From Desulfuromonadaceae bacterium (GTDB taxonomy: Bacteria; Desulfobacterota; Desulfuromonadia; Desulfuromonadales; Geopsychrobacteraceae), in assembly GCA_030639985.1 (NCBI GenBank), contig DAOWKG010000102.1, positions 1 to 20,529 on the forward strand: DNA of 20,529 nt. Reading direction: 5' to 3'. The position numbers and the translations under genes were made by a program. The notes beneath the pieces are model-generated. The model was not told the origin of the DNA. It was given only the letters and a program-made list of their open reading frames with translations, and did not search any database. Numbering within the stretch: the stretch's first letter is position 1; every line of letters begins with the position of its first letter. This document shows positions 1 through 6,757 of the stretch, piece by piece.

Positions 1-779
1 AATTGGGGCTCACCAACCAAAATATTTAAATCACCGCTGCCTTTAATATTGGTTAATGTTTTCTTTGGCGCCGATTTAATCAGTAAATCAGCGCTAAGGT
101 TGCCTCTATTTAATAGCCGCCCCAATGCAAGCAAATTTTTTCCGGAATAATGGAGAACCGCAACACATTTGCTATTATCATCAAGGGCTAAATCGATCTG
201 GGGAATGGTAATGGCAAACGGAGTGTGATCAATTATGGATCGTAATTGCGCTAGAAGGTGATTTAATGGCGGTACAATAATCGGACACTGCTCTACCGCA
301 ACGACAGCGTGACTTTGGGGACGGTAGAATCCGGTAACAAATTTACCATTCTTGGAGCTGCACTTAATCTGTACCCGACTGCGGTAATGCCATTCGTTTT
401 CAGCAGGGATAATAGGCAATATTTTAGCTGGATCAATTTTGCCTGAGCGTACCATCGATTCACGAAAAAGCTGTTCTTTCCAACTCAGTTGTTCCCGATA
501 TGGCAGATGCTGCCATTGACAACCACCGCAATCACCGGCAACCGGACATTCCGGTTGCCGACGAACGATTGCGGGTTGTAAAATTTCCGTTATTTCAGCG
601 ACAAGAAATTTCTTTTTAACTTTGGTTATCCGGCAACTGACGACATCACCTACTGCCGCATGGGCAATAAAAACCACCCGGCCATCATGCCGTGCCAATC
701 CGGCGCCGCCATTAACCAGCGTCTCCACCGTTAAGGGTGAAATAATTGTACCCAATTTCAAAGCTGTAGAAGCAGGCAA
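1..779 (-). CDS. rlmD: 23S rRNA (uracil-5-)-methyltransferase RlmD-type, partial (3' end outside window)
   Basis: Class I SAM-dependent RNA m5U methyltransferase of the RumA/RlmD family, which methylates a uracil in 23S rRNA. Only about 259 N-terminal codons lie in the window, so the catalytic SAM-binding domain is missing. The visible part reads as a TRAM-like beta-barrel domain (about residues 10-65) followed by the iron-sulfur cysteines C78-x5-C84-x2-C87 (CPVAGDCGGC) and a later Cys in VEQCPI, the layout expected for a [4Fe-4S] cluster. There is no ATG near the start. I chose TTG at 779 because AAGGGA lies just upstream inside the end of lysA and the TRAM domain begins a few residues later; TTG at 761 is possible but has no ribosome site. 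The start lies 2 nt beyond the lysA stop, so the two are probably co-transcribed and coupled. Family assignment is firm; the exact target uridine (1939 versus another) is inferred. Confidence 0.82.
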   Translation of the reverse strand, partial: MPASTALKLGTIISPLTVETLVNGGAGLARHDGRVVFIAHAAVGDVVSCRITKVKKKFLVAEITEILQPAIVRRQPECPVAGDCGGCQWQHLPYREQLSWKEQLFRESMVRSGKIDPAKILPIIPAENEWHYRSRVQIKCSSKNGKFVTGFYRPQSHAVVAVEQCPIIVPPLNHLLAQLRSIIDHTPFAITIPQIDLALDDNSKCVAVLHYSGKNLLALGRLLNRGNLSADLLIKSAPKKTLTNIKGSGDLNILVGEPQ

Positions 780-781
780 GC

Positions 782-2056
782 TTATCCCTTTTTCGGTGCT
801 GGAGAAAATCTATCTGCCGCAAAATTCAACGTCGCAAAGTAATCATCAAGCAGTTCTTCACGCCGGATCAATTCTACCGAGCCATCGGCACGAAGCAACA
901 ACTCTTTGGGACGCAATTTGGCATTATACTGAAATCCCATCGCGTGACCATGGGCTCCGGTATCGTGAATAACGAGAATATCACCTTCGTCAATTTTGGG
1001 TAATTGACGTTGTACCGCAAATTTATCGTTATTTTCACAAAGTGAGCCGACAATATCGTACACCTCTTCTTTGGGAGCATTTTCCTTACCGATAACATCA
1101 ATATGGTGATAAGCGTCATATAGTGCCGGGCGCATCAACGCCGACATGCAAGCATCAACACCAATATATTTACGGTATATATCCTTATGATTGATTGCTG
1201 AGGTCACGAGGCAACCATGTGGCCCGGTCATAAAACGGCCACTTTCCATATACATGTGCGGAACATAACCGTGATCTTCCTTGTAGCTACTAAACAAAGT
1301 TTCAATTTCAGCGGCAAGGGCATTAATATCAATGGCAGCCTGCTCCGGCTCATAAGGAATTCCTAACCCACCACCAATATTGACAAACTCAAGTTTGATG
1401 CCGAGTTCAGCATCAATTAATTGCGTAATTCCCAATAACATTCTGGCCGTTTCGACCATGTAGCTGTAGTCGAGTTCATTTGATGCCACCATGGTGTGCA
1501 AACCAAACCGTTTTGCCCCACGTTGCTGTGCCAGACGATATGCCTCAACCACTTGTTCATGGGTAACCCCATACTTGGCTTCAACGGGATTACCAATAAT
1601 CACATTACCGGTTCGGCGTGGCCCCGGATTGTAACGAAAACAAATCAGTTCTGGAAAATCGGGGACTTTTTCGATTAACGAGATATCGTCAAGATTTAGA
1701 ACACAGCCGCCATCTGCTGCGGCAATGGTAAATTCGTCTTGATCGGTATTATTGGAGGTAAACATAATATCTTCCCCCTGTGCACCAACCTGACGACTCA
1801 ATATTAGTTCAGCAATCGAACTACAATCAAAACCAAACCCTTGTTCATGCATCAATTTAAGAATAGCGGGATTAGGCAACGCTTTGATTGCATAATATTC
1901 GCGAAAACCGGCAACCCCGGCAAAAAGCTGTTTAAGGTTTTCAGCTGTTTCATTGATGCCTACCTCATCATAAATATGAAAAGGAGAACCATAATGTTCA
2001 ACTAATTGTTCGGTAATCGGAAAAAGGCGATCTTTAAAACTCTTTGACATCGGCAT
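782..2056 (-). CDS. lysA: Diaminopimelate decarboxylase
   Basis: PLP-dependent fold-type III decarboxylase that converts meso-diaminopimelate to L-lysine, the last step of lysine synthesis. The 424 residues match the family's usual length. The N-terminal alanine-racemase-like barrel carries the PLP lysine at K58 in EYYAIKALP, a His in the HTMVAS segment and the phosphate-binding glycine loop GGGLGIPY. The C-terminal domain has the substrate-contacting MESGR segment and the conserved Cys in GSLCENNDKF. The first ATG is preceded by AAAGGAG at 7 nt, so I keep MPMSK rather than the second ATG. It lies 13 nt downstream of the Lrp-type regulator and 2 nt upstream of the rRNA methyltransferase, forming a three-gene transcription unit. 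Related Orn/Arg/DAP decarboxylases share the fold, but the motifs and length favour LysA. Confidence 0.9.
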   Translation of the reverse strand: MPMSKSFKDRLFPITEQLVEHYGSPFHIYDEVGINETAENLKQLFAGVAGFREYYAIKALPNPAILKLMHEQGFGFDCSSIAELILSRQVGAQGEDIMFTSNNTDQDEFTIAAADGGCVLNLDDISLIEKVPDFPELICFRYNPGPRRTGNVIIGNPVEAKYGVTHEQVVEAYRLAQQRGAKRFGLHTMVASNELDYSYMVETARMLLGITQLIDAELGIKLEFVNIGGGLGIPYEPEQAAIDINALAAEIETLFSSYKEDHGYVPHMYMESGRFMTGPHGCLVTSAINHKDIYRKYIGVDACMSALMRPALYDAYHHIDVIGKENAPKEEVYDIVGSLCENNDKFAVQRQLPKIDEGDILVIHDTGAHGHAMGFQYNAKLRPKELLLRADGSVELIRREELLDDYFATLNFAADRFSPAPKKG

Positions 2057-2069
2057 GGGACTGCTCCTT

Positions 2070-2546
2070 TTACGCAGATAAACGGCTTAAATCTATTTTT
2101 CTGGTTTCTTTGATGGTATTCAAAACGATACTGGTTTTGGTCTGCTGCACCCCATCCAAGGGACAGATTTCATCGGCGAGAACTCTTCCCAACTCAGCAT
2201 TATCAGCGACCCGCAGCTTAAGTAAATAACCATCGTCGCCGGCAACCTGATGGACATCCTGAACCCCCGTCACAGCAGATAAGGAAATAGCCAGATCAGC
2301 TCGACAGGTAGATTGGACACTGACTTGTACGAAAGCCATTAGACCCTGATTGAAAGGTTGTGGGTTCAAGCGAACCTCGTACCCTGCAATAATGCCGCGA
2401 TCTTCCAGCTTTCGAATCCGCTCCAACACGGCAGAAGGGGCCATCCCAACTTGACGAGATACTTCAGCATTTGGAATTCGCGCTTTTTCCTGAAGTATCG
2501 CCAGTATTTTATGATCAATTTCGTCGATTGTTCTCTTTATATCCAT
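2070..2546 (-). CDS. Lrp/AsnC family transcriptional regulator
   Basis: A 158-residue regulator with the standard Lrp/AsnC plan: an N-terminal winged helix-turn-helix (about residues 8-60; IDHKILAILQ, then VSRQVGMAPSAVLERIRKLE) and a C-terminal RAM effector domain (about 65-150) containing GVQDVHQVAGDDGYLLKLRV. Such proteins form octamers and respond to amino acids. The gene is first in the unit with lysA, so lysine or another amino acid is a reasonable guess for its ligand, but the sequence does not show this. No Shine-Dalgarno sequence precedes the ATG. Instead a TTGACA promoter places the transcription start within a few nt of the ATG, implying a leaderless or near-leaderless message. A perfect palindrome spans the start codon, which suggests autoregulation. 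Confidence 0.88.
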   Translation of the reverse strand: MDIKRTIDEIDHKILAILQEKARIPNAEVSRQVGMAPSAVLERIRKLEDRGIIAGYEVRLNPQPFNQGLMAFVQVSVQSTCRADLAISLSAVTGVQDVHQVAGDDGYLLKLRVADNAELGRVLADEICPLDGVQQTKTSIVLNTIKETRKIDLSRLSA

Positions 2547-2556
2547 AGAAAGAGAA
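2531..2556. promoter_or_regulatory. Palindrome spanning the Lrp start codon (candidate operator)
   Basis: TTCTCTTT (2531-2538) and AAAGAGAA (2549-2556) form a perfect 8-bp inverted repeat with a 10-nt centre that contains the ATG at 2544-2546. It overlaps the -10 region and predicted start of transcription of the regulator, where an Lrp-type autorepressor would bind. If transcription began further upstream, the same arms would form an RNA hairpin with AUG in its loop. The repeat is visible; the function is inferred. Confidence 0.5.
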
Positions 2557-2583
2557 TATCATTCATATCAGGACAGATGTCAA
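2555..2583 (-). promoter_or_regulatory. Promoter of the lrp-lysA-rlmD unit
   Basis: Minus-strand -35 TTGACA (2578-2583) is separated by 17 nt from GATATT (2555-2560), which matches the -10 consensus at four of six positions. Transcription would start near 2547-2549, within about 1-3 nt of the ATG at 2546. A TATTCT hexamer 19 nt from the -35 is an alternative. This accounts for the missing ribosome binding site. Confidence 0.5.
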
Positions 2584-2690
2584 CCCATATAGTTATGTTT
2601 TTTATTCATGTTTAACAGTAATCGACAGGATTGATGGGCAGGAAAATAGATATCGGCAGAAGCAATAGGACAAAGATGAGGGTTACGGTG

Positions 2691-3677
2691 CTACACCAGA
2701 CCGACTACTTTAGAAATGAGATAACCGGAATAACCAAGATATATCGACAACAAAACAACTCCTTCGACACGGGCTATCTCTCTTTTTCCGTCAGCTCTAG
2801 TGCGGATAAAGAACAATGCTAACGTCAAAAGGCTCATCAGCAAACAGTCACGATAAAGAACTTCCGGCGCAATAGCCAAAGGGTGAATTACCCCGGCAAT
2901 ACCTACCACCGCCAAGGTATTAAATAAGTTGGAACCAATTACATTGCCGATGGCTAAATCGTGCTCCCCTTTCCTGATTGCAGCTAACGCCGAAGCAAGT
3001 TCTGGCAATGAAGTCCCAATGGCAACAACAGTCAAGCCGATAATTAAATCACTAACCCCAAAACTACGGGCAATAGCAACCGCTCCCCAAACCAGAATTC
3101 TGGAGCTGATGACCAGCAACACCATACCACCACACAACCAAGCTATAGCAACCTTAAGGCTCATTTGATTGGCATCGACTGTGACACTATTTTCCAGAGC
3201 TCCAGCCTCGCTCTCCTTCCGATGTCGCAATCCAAGCCAGACCGACCAACTCATGATCAGGGTAAATAGGGCCAACAGAATGTAGGCATCTCCCCGGCCG
3301 AGATACAGATCAAACATAATGGCGATGGCCACCAGTGTCACCACGAACAATACCGGCAATTCTTTTCGCAACACGCTGGGTCGCACCGTTATGGGAGATA
3401 TTAATGCAGTCAGCCCTAGAATCAGAGCGATATTGGAGATATTTGAACCATAGGCATTTCCGAGAGCCAAACCGGGATTACCCTGGCTAGCCGAAATAGC
3501 AGAAACCACCATTTCGGGAGCAGAGGTACCAAAGCCTATCACCAGCATCCCGATTAACAACGGTGGCATCCCGGCATAACGTGCTGTTGCTGCAGCACCA
3601 TCGACAAACCGATCGGCGCTAAAAACCAGCAGTATTAATCCGCAAACAAGTGCTACAACTGGTAACGTAAGTGACAT
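2691..3677 (-). CDS. Calcium/sodium antiporter, CaCA superfamily (YrbG-like)
   Basis: A 328-residue inner-membrane cation exchanger expected to extrude Ca2+ in exchange for Na+ (possibly with K+). The two alpha repeats that define the superfamily are clear. Alpha-1 lies around residues 48-85 (GFGTSAPEMVV, then GNAYGSNISNIALILG) and alpha-2 around 219-255 (AIGTSLPELASAL, then GNVIGSNLFNTLAVVG). The acidic E55 and E226 are the expected ion-binding residues. About ten hydrophobic segments are separated by a short hydrophilic linker near residues 151-170, the usual cytoplasmic loop. The start has a weak AGGG ribosome site. An AT-rich stretch suitable for a promoter and then the REP-like palindrome at 3711 lie upstream. 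I see no terminator between this gene and the Lrp promoter. Substrate specificity cannot be read from sequence alone. Confidence 0.88.
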   Translation of the reverse strand: MSLTLPVVALVCGLILLVFSADRFVDGAAATARYAGMPPLLIGMLVIGFGTSAPEMVVSAISASQGNPGLALGNAYGSNISNIALILGLTALISPITVRPSVLRKELPVLFVVTLVAIAIMFDLYLGRGDAYILLALFTLIMSWSVWLGLRHRKESEAGALENSVTVDANQMSLKVAIAWLCGGMVLLVISSRILVWGAVAIARSFGVSDLIIGLTVVAIGTSLPELASALAAIRKGEHDLAIGNVIGSNLFNTLAVVGIAGVIHPLAIAPEVLYRDCLLMSLLTLALFFIRTRADGKREIARVEGVVLLSIYLGYSGYLISKVVGLV

Positions 3678-3710
3678 ACTGACCCTGTTAACAATATAGT
3701 TTATAAATAT

Positions 3711-3742
3711 TGTGGGGACAGAATATAAATTCTGTCCCCACA
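3711..3742. repeat. REP-like palindrome (GGGGACAG type)
   Basis: TGTGGGGACAGAAT (3711-3724) and its exact reverse complement (3729-3742) flank a 4-nt loop ATAA, a perfect 14-bp-arm inverted repeat. There is no T-tract on either side, and a separate terminator for the upstream minus-strand gene lies at 3775-3799, so it is not needed as a terminator. GGGGACAGAAT-type palindromes resemble dispersed REP elements mobilised by REP-associated tyrosine (Y1) transposases in many delta-proteobacteria; that link is recalled knowledge and is not shown here. Confidence 0.6.
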
Positions 3743-3774
3743 GATAATCATTTCAAAATATTTTGTATTAATTT

Positions 3775-3799
3775 AAAACGAAAACCCGAACCGGTTTTC
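3775..3799 (-). terminator. Rho-independent terminator after the SEC-C gene
   Basis: Reading the minus strand, GAAAACC (3799-3793) pairs with GGTTTTC (3786-3780) across a 6-nt loop, then G and TTTT follow. The hairpin begins 13 nt after the stop codon of the SEC-C motif gene. The stem is AT-rich and the T-run short, so strength is uncertain. Confidence 0.5.
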
Positions 3800-3812
3800 A
3801 ACGACGAGGGCC

Positions 3813-4025
3813 TCAGCCATAAACCGGACTACAAGCTTTTTTTGCCGCCAACTCTTTTTGCCTTTTATTTTCCAAATAAACCTGATCTTTATCCAGGTGA
3901 CATTTTTTATATTTCAACCCACTGCCACACCAGCACATATCATTTCGAAGCGGCAGAACTTCCGGTGGAATCGGTCCGCTATTATCATTACTCTCACTCT
4001 TAAAAAAACGACTGAACATACCCAT
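3813..4025 (-). CDS. Small SEC-C motif protein
   Basis: A 70-residue protein whose only recognisable domain is a SEC-C zinc-binding motif, CWCGSGLKYKKCH (Cys-x-Cys, then Cys-His), about residues 31-43. The same motif ends SecA and also occurs in many small stand-alone proteins of unknown role. The N-terminus (MGMFSRFFKS) is basic and amphipathic; the C-terminus is charged (ENKRQKELAAKK). The open frame extends to 4100, but the extra 25 codons look non-coding, and GGAG sits 9 nt before the ATG at 4025, so I start there. It is preceded by 147 bases of AT-rich sequence and followed by its own terminator, so it is probably monocistronic. Its partner is unknown; an interaction with ribosomes or SecB, as for SecA, would be speculation. 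Confidence 0.75.
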   Translation of the reverse strand: MGMFSRFFKSESNDNSGPIPPEVLPLRNDMCWCGSGLKYKKCHLDKDQVYLENKRQKELAAKKACSPVYG

Positions 4026-4172
4026 AATACAAATCTCCGTTAATATTTTTCCGCAAACTTTGAAACATATAGAAAATAACTTGGTTAAACAAGTAGACAA
4101 TATTGCAAATAAAATTGCTTGACTAGAAACGGAAAATTTGGAGGTTATAGCTCACGAATAAGGGTACAACCA

Positions 4173-4661
4173 TCAATAAGATTTCCGATAAAAAGTTTTA
4201 TGACATTTTGGACATGGGGGTATTTTGGCAGTTTTTTTCATATGAATAACTTCACCACAATTCTTACAAGTCAAACTCCCTGGACTGGTAATTTCCCCGG
4301 TTTTAAATTCAAGTTGCTGCTCAGATTTTTGTGCCAAATCACTCAGTGTTTCGGCTGTATTCGATAATATTTTAGAAAAAATACTCTGCGCACCGACAGC
4401 AATACGATGAAGATCTACCGCCTCTTTGACGGCATCGGCACTGTCAACCGCATGTTGGATATCACGCTTTATAAAAACGGATACCTTTTCAGCCTGTTCC
4501 TTAGTGAAGTTACCCGCAGTAATCAACTCATCACCGGCTCGTTTAATGGTTTCATCCAGTGTTTTCTTACCATTTTCGAGCAGTTCTTCAGTCCGGGTCA
4601 CAAATTTTTCATACAAGCGTACTTCATCCTGATCATTATTCTGCTGCTTATTTTCTGTCAT
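4173..4661 (-). CDS. YbeL-like zinc-ribbon protein (DUF1451 type)
   Basis: A 162-residue soluble protein. Residues 1-115 are helical and highly charged, with heptad-like spacing suggesting a coiled coil (EKFVTRTEELLENGKKTLDE and onward). The last 35 residues form a zinc ribbon with paired knuckles CKNCG and CPKCH. The arrangement, including the GEIT-SPGSLTCKNCG segment before the ribbon, resembles E. coli YbeL, a DUF1451 protein of unknown function. AAGGAG lies 8 nt before the ATG, a strong ribosome site. The gene follows the candidate selenoprotein gene by 83 bases on the same strand, so it could be transcribed with it or from its own promoter. No function is assigned. Confidence 0.75.
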   Translation of the reverse strand: MTENKQQNNDQDEVRLYEKFVTRTEELLENGKKTLDETIKRAGDELITAGNFTKEQAEKVSVFIKRDIQHAVDSADAVKEAVDLHRIAVGAQSIFSKILSNTAETLSDLAQKSEQQLEFKTGEITSPGSLTCKNCGEVIHMKKTAKIPPCPKCHKTFYRKSY

Positions 4662-4744
4662 GGCAACGGCTCCTTATCGTTAGGTCGATAAACATAGATA
4701 CAATCTAACTATAAGATTACCAGATCAGAATGGAGCCGCCACCT

Positions 4745-4933
4745 TTATTTGTTTTCTTCCCCCGGCAAACAACCAAAAATAAAACCGACCAGAGCTCCAA
4801 AAAGTGCCCCTGACCAGGGGCTGGAACTGGCACCTCAAGTACTTCCAGCACATTGCCCAAGATAGCCGAATAGAGCGCCAAGGGCAGCACCGGCTGAGGT
4901 TACAATAATAACTTTTAAGATTCTTTTTTTCAT
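4745..4933 (-). CDS. Candidate selenoprotein: 62-residue two-helix membrane protein with Cys-x4-Sec (UGA at codon 33)
   Basis: An ATG frame runs 32 codons, meets UGA at 4837-4835, and continues in the same frame for 29 more codons to TAA at 4747-4745. Both halves look coding and form one protein: helix 1 (about residues 7-25), a loop with C28-A-G-S-T-U33-G-A-S-S-S-P, then helix 2 (about 40-56, glycine-rich ALFGALVGFIFG). Small DUF6132-type membrane proteins have the same plan with Cys-x4-Cys followed by a Ser-x-Pro segment, so the UGA falls where their second Cys stands (recalled, not aligned). The hairpin after the UGA has the size, GGUC loop and 19-nt spacing of a bacterial SECIS. A GGTGA ribosome site lies 7 nt before the ATG. 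The gene is the last of three small membrane-protein genes (gaps 29 and 24 nt). Alternatives are a nonsense-mutated pseudogene or a 32-residue peptide. A thiol/selenol redox role in the membrane is inferred. Confidence 0.72.
4806..4837 (-). promoter_or_regulatory. Candidate bacterial SECIS with its UGA codon
   Basis: On the minus strand UGA (4837-4835) is followed after 19 nt by a perfect 6-bp GC-rich stem, GCCCCU-GGUC-AGGGGC (4821-4806). The apical loop GGUC carries the GGU that SelB recognises in the E. coli fdhF element, and the UGA-to-loop distance nearly equals that of fdhF (about 18 nt). It falls in the 16-37 nt range I recall for bacterial SECIS models. Further pairing (UCCA with UGGA) could extend the lower stem. 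Confidence 0.7.
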
Positions 4934-4957
4934 TTTAAAATCACCAGTGGGGGGGGA

Positions 4958-5122
4958 TCAGCTACCGTCAGCAGTAACTTTGGGCATCATTCCCACAATC
5001 AAGGTCGCAAATGGCCCAAGCAACAAACCGATTCCAAACCAAAGATAACGCCGTCTACCTTTAGTTACCGCAACCGAGTAGGAAGCACAGGCAAACACAA
5101 TCCACATAATTATTATTTCCAT
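4958..5122 (-). CDS. 54-residue two-helix membrane protein of unknown function
   Basis: A short gene beginning MEIIIMWIVFAC and ending in PKVTADGS. Two hydrophobic segments (about residues 2-19 and 27-46) flank a basic turn, TKGRRRY. The second segment, WFGIGLLLGPFATLIVGMMPK, has the GLLLGPF-to-PK pattern I have seen in small conserved membrane proteins, but I cannot name the family. GGAG lies 9 nt before the ATG, and the frame is closed by TGA 24 nt before the candidate selenoprotein. It is one of three consecutive small membrane-protein genes downstream of the aryl-acid operon. The good ribosome site, two clean helices and tight spacing support a real gene despite its size. Confidence 0.68.
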   Translation of the reverse strand: MEIIIMWIVFACASYSVAVTKGRRRYLWFGIGLLLGPFATLIVGMMPKVTADGS

Positions 5123-5151
5123 TACTGTATACTCCAGCTGAATAACTTAAA

Positions 5152-5394
5152 TTATTGCTTAGCAGGCAAACTTATTTCACTTGCCATAGTTGATTGCTGA
5201 AACATTCCAAATGCTAAATAGCAAAATCCCATTAAAACAACAAACAAAACTACTATAAGTAGCGCCCTGGCAATCAATTTTGCGACAAATTCCTTGGCAG
5301 TAGCCGGCTTTTTTTTATCAAAAACGAATGACCACAACAGTGCCATAGCGACTGCAACGATAAGACCTACTTTATATATTACAACAATATCCAT
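5152..5394 (-). CDS. 80-residue two-helix membrane protein of unknown function
   Basis: Two transmembrane segments (about residues 5-25, IYKVGLIVAVAMALLWSFVF, and 43-67, RALLIVVLFVVLMGFCYLAF) are joined by a lysine-rich cytoplasmic-type loop (DKKKPATAKEFVAK). A polar C-terminal tail of about 12 residues follows. I do not recognise a family. The ribosome site is weak. The gene starts 40 nt after the stop of the second phenylacetate-CoA ligase gene and ends 29 nt before the 54-residue membrane protein, so it probably heads a small cassette that may be read through from the ior promoter. Helical hydrophobicity and conserved spacing support coding; function is unknown. Confidence 0.68.
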   Translation of the reverse strand: MDIVVIYKVGLIVAVAMALLWSFVFDKKKPATAKEFVAKLIARALLIVVLFVVLMGFCYLAFGMFQQSTMASEISLPAKQ

Positions 5395-5434
5395 AACTAG
5401 TTACTCAATTCCAATTTCACATAGCAGATGGTTT

Positions 5435-6745
5435 CTATTTACGCCGATCAATAACCCGAACCGCCTTACCTTCATGACGAGTAATAGAAGCCGGTTCCAC
5501 CAGTTTAACCTTGGCACTCACCCCTAGAACCGTAGCAAGACGCTTTTCGGCCTGAACGACAAACTGGCGCTGCTGTTTCATTTCATCAAAAAAGATATGT
5601 TCATTTACTTCGACCTGAACTTCCAGGGAATCCATATTATTATGACGTTCAATAATCAGTTGATAGTGGGGCTCGCAACCCTCAATTTGAAACAGTACTT
5701 CTTCAATTTGAGTTGGGAAAACGTTAACCCCTTTTATAATCAACATATCGTCTGTTCGACCTCGAGTTTTTTCCATCCTCGCCAAGGTACGGCCACAATC
5801 GCAGGTGGCATAATCAAGCCTGGTAATGTCACGAGTCCGATAGCGAATCATCGGGAACGCCTGTTTGGTCAAGCTGGTAAGTACCAGTTCACCAACGGAA
5901 CCTTCCGGCAATACTTGCCCGGTATCTGGATCAATTATTTCAGCATAGAAGTGATCTTCAGCCAAGTGCATTCCTTGCTTATGCAGACACTCTCCAGCAA
6001 CCCCTGGCCCCATAATTTCTGACAAACCGTAGTTGTCGGTAGCAATGATGCCGAGTCGCTGTTCAAGTTCTATCCGCATCTGCTCACTCCACGGTTCAGC
6101 ACCAAACAATCCTACCCGCAGGGCTAGAGATGCGGGATCAATCCCCTCTTTTTCCATCCGGTCAGCAAGGGTTAATCCATAAGAAGGGGTACAAACCAGT
6201 GCAGATGATCGATAATCTTGCATAATCATCAACTGTTTATCAGTATTACCACCAGATATCGGGATGACCGATGCGCCAATAGCTTCAGAGCCATAATGCA
6301 AACCAAATGCACCGGTAAATAACCCATAACCAAAAGCAATGTGAACTATATCTTCTTCGGTAACCCCAGCAGCGGTCATAAAGCGAGCAACCAACTCGGT
6401 CCAGGTGCGGATATCCTCTTTGGTATAACCAACCACTGTTGGCTTACCAGTAGTACCGGAAGAGGAATGAATTCTGACAACATCACGCATTGGCACAGCG
6501 AACATGCCATAAGGATAATTAAGCCGCAGGTCATCTTTAGTAGTAAATGGTAATTGGCTTAAATCGGTTAAAGATTTAATATCGCCGGGAAGAAACCCGC
6601 TATCCTTAAATTTAGCTTGATAACAGGGAACCTTATTGGCAACCAATGTTAATGTGGCCTGCAGCCGTTGTAGTTGCAGTTTAGATAACTCTTCCCGGGG
6701 AAGAGTTTCGGCCTCACGATTCCAGAAATTTGCAGACGGGTTCAT
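5435..6745 (-). CDS. paaK: Phenylacetate-CoA ligase-type enzyme (second copy)
   Basis: A 436-residue AMP-forming acyl-CoA ligase of the PaaK family, which converts phenylacetate or a related aryl acid plus CoA and ATP to the CoA thioester. Visible motifs are the nucleotide loop [34 protein letters not shown] before the CDCGRT element, and the hinge [16 protein letters not shown], followed by a C-terminal lid ending in [14 protein letters not shown]. It is a close paralogue of the ligase at 7206-8507 and is separated from it by the ACT-domain gene. No Shine-Dalgarno sequence is evident before the ATG; the start is 12 nt after the ACT gene stop, so translation is probably coupled. In this context the product likely interconverts arylacetyl-CoA and arylacetate, with the upstream oxidoreductase supplying the acyl-CoA. 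Substrate preference relative to its twin is unknown. Confidence 0.88.
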   Translation of the reverse strand: MNPSANFWNREAETLPREELSKLQLQRLQATLTLVANKVPCYQAKFKDSGFLPGDIKSLTDLSQLPFTTKDDLRLNYPYGMFAVPMRDVVRIHSSSGTTGKPTVVGYTKEDIRTWTELVARFMTAAGVTEEDIVHIAFGYGLFTGAFGLHYGSEAIGASVIPISGGNTDKQLMIMQDYRSSALVCTPSYGLTLADRMEKEGIDPASLALRVGLFGAEPWSEQMRIELEQRLGIIATDNYGLSEIMGPGVAGECLHKQGMHLAEDHFYAEIIDPDTGQVLPEGSVGELVLTSLTKQAFPMIRYRTRDITRLDYATCDCGRTLARMEKTRGRTDDMLIIKGVNVFPTQIEEVLFQIEGCEPHYQLIIERHNNMDSLEVQVEVNEHIFFDEMKQQRQFVVQAEKRLATVLGVSAKVKLVEPASITRHEGKAVRVIDRRK

Positions 6746-6757
6746 ATAGTTAGGTTC

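Noticed and set aside
622..972. Plus-strand open frame across the rlmD/lysA junction
   Set aside because: It is antisense to two well-supported genes and has no recognisable protein features.
3711..3742. Palindrome as a terminator for the flanking genes
   Set aside because: No T-run follows on either strand, and the SEC-C gene already has its own hairpin terminator at 3775-3799.
4071..4100. Longer 95-residue form of the SEC-C protein starting at 4100
   Set aside because: The added N-terminal residues resemble translated AT-rich leader and the ribosome site lies before the ATG at 4025.
4084..4110. Short inverted repeat ACTTG-N6-CAAGT as a terminator after the zinc-ribbon gene
   Set aside because: Five-base AT-rich arms with a poor T-tract are too weak to call.
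4745..4933. Candidate selenoprotein gene as an ordinary frameshifted or nonsense pseudogene
   Set aside because: The frame is the same on both sides of the UGA, the only interruption is UGA (not UAA or UAG), the second half has a sensible helix and stop, and a SECIS-like hairpin follows. I therefore prefer Sec, though a single nonsense mutation cannot be fully excluded without homologues.
4950..4957. Run of eight G between the 54-residue gene and the candidate selenoprotein gene, as a phase-variable tract
   Set aside because: It is not inside a reading frame, and a single tract of this length next to a stop codon is weak evidence for slippage control.
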